DNA from: Planococcus citri
Lineage: Eukaryota > Arthropoda > Insecta > Hemiptera > Pseudococcidae
Direction of reading: 5' to 3'
DNA: 64,000 bases
Assembly: GCF_950023065.1 (NCBI RefSeq)
Contig: NC_088681.1
Coordinates: 14,012,001-14,076,000, forward strand
Shown here: in pieces, positions 60,801 through 64,000 of the stretch
Position numbering within the stretch: the stretch's first letter is position 1
Layout of the letters: each line of letters begins with the position of its first letter
Program-made: the position numbers and the translations under genes
The notes under the pieces: model-generated
The model's input: only the letters and a program-made list of their open reading frames with translations
What the model was told of the DNA's origin: nothing
Databases searched by the model: none

Positions 60801-61080
60801 TGAAGTTCGATTAATCGATTTTCGATCATGATCGACTTTCAACTCAGAAGTTCATTTTGGCTCAAAAATTGATTTTTCATCACTTTGAACATATTCGATA
60901 ATAGGAGATCGAAATCGCAAATACATAAGTCGATTTTTAGGTTTGATTACTCAATTTTTGATCGAAAGTTTTTTTTTGAAGGTAAAATTGATTTTTTTTG
61001 TCGAATAAATTTGATCATGTGCGATCAAAAATTGCAAATGAATCGATTTTCGATCAACAGGTCTGAAATTCATTCAAAAT
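57890..61080. repeat. Satellite of about 265 bp units rich in ATCGAT
   Basis: The block CATCACTTCGAACATGTTCG followed by ATAATAGGAGATC recurs at about 59013, 59262, 59530, 59793, 60063, 60338, 60594 and 60878, giving periods of 249-284 bp. Each unit also has AAATGAACGACTCCGATCAT and several AATCGATTTT words. A unit begins near 57890 and is broken at 58068 by a foldback element, resuming after it. No coding sequence; chance frames at 60014-60232 and 60885-61160 lie inside. Confidence 0.85.
58069..58735. mobile_element. 667 bp foldback element inserted in the satellite
   Basis: Terminal inverted repeats begin GAGGAGCTTGGTTACAAAG on the left and GAGGAGGTTGGTTACAAAG on the complementary right end, and they continue to GCGTTTGTCTAAC. 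The element is palindromic around about 58527, where GACATATCC meets GGATATGTC. The interior holds several TTAGTTTCAAAMACAGACAT units in each arm. It is flanked by AAGT on both sides (58065-58068 and 58736-58739), consistent with a 4 bp target duplication. The satellite unit reads through if the element and one AAGT are removed. No coding capacity. Confidence 0.8.
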
Positions 61081-62480
61081 CGATAAAGAACACATCATCA
61101 CCAAGTCCAAAACAAAAATTCGTTTCACAATCAAAACAAGTTCAAAAAATTGTCGTTTAAGAAAAAAAAAATAAAACCAAACCCCTAAAATTCTAAAATA
61201 AAAAAAGTAGATTTTAAAAACTGATAAATTCTAAGAAGCATTTCAAAAGTCTATTACATAGAAACCGAATGAACATTAATAGAAAATCCGAGAATTATTC
61301 CAAATAGCATTAAACTCTTAAAATCCCAAAAATACGATATTTCCTAAAAATTAATTCACAATAGGAAATTATTCGAAAACCAAGCGAAACTGAGTTTAAA
61401 ACCTAAAAACTGAGTGTTAATAATTACACAAACCAAAAATTTGATACCAAAAATGAATCGTTTTTTCCCAACCAATATACTATTGAAATCCACATTTCAA
61501 AAATTCCCCACAGGTAATTCGACCAATTAGAAGTTCATTCGAAAAATTGAGATTCAAAATGTAAAATAAAATTCCAAAATTTTCCAGCCAAAATATTTCG
61601 AAAATCTTCCAAACATTTACTTACTCAACAGAAATCATTCCGAGAGTAATTTGAAAATTGATACAAAATCGAAAAAAATCTCAATACTAAGTCCTCTGCA
61701 AATCGACTAAAAAAATAAAATTGACCAAAAATGATACCTACAAAAATTTACTCAAACTTATAATCGTCCCAAATGCAAAAATCATCCGAGATCGAGAAAT
61801 TTTCTCAAAATCATTCAGTGTTTTTACCAAATTGCTTCAATTATTGCTCTAAGATACGTTGAAAGTCTAAAATTGTCTGAATTTTTTTTTCCAAAATTGC
61901 CAGTAAATTGATTAAAATTGAGAAAAGTTATCAAAATCTAATAAGGATCGAGCTGGAAACCCATTTAAAATCATCAAAATTCCCATTTCCTAATGTTCGT
62001 CTGAAAAATGAAAATCTTTTAAAATCCAAAATCATCTTTCAATGTATTTAAATCCCACCTTATCCCCCCCAAAAAAAAGATCAAAAATCTATTCAAAATT
62101 ACAAAACTACCTCGAAATTGTTTAAAAATTGATGTTAAATCAAAAAAGATTGGTTGATCCAGAAATCGAACGAGAATTCTTTCAAAATGAATCCAGAGCG
62201 TTCAGAAATTAAAAATACACCGATCAGAATATTGTGTAGTTCAACGACGTTAAAATCGAACGAAAATTCTTTCAAAATGGATCTACAAGTTTTTTGGACT
62301 CATTGGATGAATGGTTCCACGAAGACATGAATTTTACAGAATTAACCCCCCCCCCCATCCACCCCTCTCAGAATTCTCCTTTCTCATATCAATCTCAATC
62401 TCGAAAAAAATTGGGTTCAGACATTTCGATACTCAACTTCAGTTTCATCATGATTAAATAAAATTTTGATAGTACATAAA
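61081..62480. other. AT-rich gene-free stretch
   Basis: Low-complexity A-rich sequence with no open frame of note. A C run lies near 62347-62356. Confidence 0.45.
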
Positions 62481-63540
62481 TTATCATAAACTTATGTTGT
62501 TGTTGTTGTTTTTTCTTCAATATTCAATCCGCGTATATTATTCGACGATCGCATAAGTCAACCCATTAAGCAGTTTTTCTAAATATTTGGTAATTACTAA
62601 TTGGTCAAAGTATGTAGCTTATACGCTAACTAAACGACCTAAATAGATTTTATTATTTATTCACGACTTCGGGTTATACGATGTCTTCGACAACGACGAC
62701 CATACCCCTATAGGGTATAAACCCAGTATACGTTTACGTATAGTGTAGTACCTCATGTACGTAAACTTATACCTACCTTATCTTATAGAAGTATACAGAA
62801 TACTGATACACAACACATATAAGAGAAACCAGTACCTCCTACTAGTTCTTCCGATCTGGTTGCTTACCTTTTCTCCGGTATATTATCTCTCTGTTGCTCT
62901 CATTCCAGGTTTTATTATGGCCATCGCGCCGCCGCCGCCTTCTATTTCGTACATACCCTGTACTCGCCTCGGGCAACGAATAATAAATAAATGAAAAATA
63001 TAAAAACTCAACAGCAATACACACAAACTCTCGACGTCGTCAATTCACACACACGCACGTGTATTTTCTTTTTTTAAAACTTCAGAGATAGGACGACGAT
63101 AAATCGTTAGCAATTAGAAATCAATCATGAGCTTAGGTGGCATTTAAATTAGGTTATCTGGTGTGTAGTGCGCGTGCGCGCCCCTTTATGCCTACATACT
63201 CGTAGATCTATAATAGTGTAGTAAATCGAGTATAGTTTATTAGCCCATCTTCAAGGACAAGGTTTTATTGTACCTATCGATTACATGATAGTGCGTTTAA
63301 TTTGTCGGTATCGAAGTAAATGAGATATACCGAGTGTTCCATATTTTGTGGTCAAATAATTTTCCTGATCATAGCTACCTAAATTACTCGGGAGTTGGTT
63401 GGTTTGCCTATCCTAGAATTGAAGGGACAGGGGTAATCTTATGGGGGATGTCCTTTTGCAACTTCAAAATGGTGCAAAAAAGACCCTTTTCAATTTAATT
63501 CCAATTGGATAATTTTCAAAGAGCTATTATTGATCAAAAA
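62481..63540. other. Unique patch, no gene recognised
   Basis: Complex sequence with GTTGTTGTTGTTG near 62494, CpG words near 62926-62940 and GCGCGTGCGCGCCC near 63168-63183. The plus frame 62755-62994 has two hydrophobic stretches but no recognised family. A motif GAGTGTTCC at 63333 faintly resembles the GGTGTC motifs elsewhere. Confidence 0.33.
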
Positions 63541-63685
63541 TTTTCAAAGTGCTGCAGGAATCTCCTTTTTGAATGTAGGAAAAATGCACAGAACCTAATT
63601 TATAGAGCTTCAAACACTCCACAAAAAAATTTGTCTTCATATTTTCTCTACATTCAAAATTGAAGCCCCTGGAGCACTTTGAAAA
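63541..63685. repeat. Small inverted repeat
   Basis: TTTTCAAAGTGCT...TTTTGAATGTAG...AAAA at the left end pairs with its complement ending AGCACTTTGAAAA at 63685. The arms are about 45 bp and imperfect, around a loop of about 55 bp. The minus-strand frame 63527-63808 runs through it and is probably chance. Confidence 0.6.
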
Positions 63686-63753
63686 CTTATACTCGTTCGA
63701 AGATCCCAAAAGTTCAAAACTAGAATCACTAATCCTTTCTTGTTTGTTCACAG

Positions 63754-64000
63754 GACACTCTGCAGCCATCCTTACACCAACAATGATCGAAGACTCATCA
63801 TAACCCAAACCAACGACCAGACCAGCGCGCGCACGAGTCCAATTTCTGCTACTGTAGACTAGGCGGGTTGTGCGCCAGGAGCAGCTAACACCTCAGAATA
63901 CACACTGGTTACATCCAAGCCAACGGCGCTCTCTATGGAAATGGACATATCATCTGATTTCATATCTTCAGTGCTGTTCACCCCGGATCAAGGGGGTACT
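63754..64000 (+). other. Possible host exon at the right edge
   Basis: A good 3' splice site lies just before this stretch: an ACTAAT branch-point word at 63728, the pyrimidine-rich CCTTTCTTGTTTGTTCAC and CAG at 63751-63753. The sequence then changes to a less AT-rich, codon-like composition. The frame 63863-64000 is open for 46 codons to the window edge (for example ALSMEMDISSDFISS). I do not recognise the product, and no reading frame is open across the whole stretch, so this is a suggestion only. Confidence 0.2.

Noticed and set aside
63527..63808. 93-codon minus-strand ORF
   Set aside because: It runs through a small inverted repeat and has no recognised domain; read as chance.

Overview
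This is an AT-rich eukaryotic nuclear window, most likely from an arthropod and probably an insect. That is an inference from the class of LTR element, the CHCC-type Gag, the tRNA-Phe primer site and the abundance of short non-autonomous DNA transposons; there is no marker gene to fix the species. There are no operons, no rRNA, no CRISPR array and no convincing host protein-coding gene. The only well supported protein-coding sequence belongs to one retrotransposon. The window looks like intergenic or intronic DNA, with one possible exon running off the right edge.

Layout. 1-2 kb: a possible pogo-like transposon end and two tRNA-like (SINE-head) remnants. 2-13 kb: alternating AT-rich low-complexity DNA and more complex unique patches, including a GC-rich patch at about 11.9-12.1 kb. 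13.2-14.0 kb: an old inverted repeat. 15.97-17.31 kb: a long, nearly perfect palindrome bounded by TTAA, a piggyBac-like foldback. 18.6-21.8 kb: a degenerate satellite carrying AACCGGTT in almost every unit and flanked by inverted GGTGTCTC-type motifs. 23.4-35.1 kb: a satellite marked by GGTAGCAGAGC. It is interrupted by a 7.3 kb Ty3/gypsy LTR retrotransposon (23917-31204) and by two hAT-like non-autonomous elements. 37.0-44.4 kb: an inverted segmental duplication that contains a foldback element. 45.3-47.0 and 49.4-51.7 kb: two more long palindromes built from units sharing a CTGGAGGCTCCAG core. 53.3-55.0 kb: a minisatellite with an ATTCGCGAACGAAT core. 57.9-61.1 kb: a satellite of about 265 bp, interrupted by a 667 bp foldback with a 4 bp target duplication. 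62.5-64 kb: unique sequence, a small inverted repeat and a possible exon at the edge.

The LTR element is the centrepiece. Its two 627 bp LTRs differ at only two positions I could find, it has a GATG target duplication, and its primer site fits tRNA-Phe over 18 nt. It carries gag, pol (protease, reverse transcriptase, RNase H, integrase) and a third ORF of unknown function after pol. It is broken twice: an in-frame TGA early in gag, and a 954 bp DNA transposon with 33 bp inverted ends and a 9 bp target duplication inserted in the integrase GPY/F module. The gag-pol junction suggests -1 frameshifting.

The dominant theme is nested insertion of mobile elements into satellites, together with an unusual density of long DNA palindromes that could form hairpin RNA if transcribed. 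All repeat comparisons were made by eye on this window alone.
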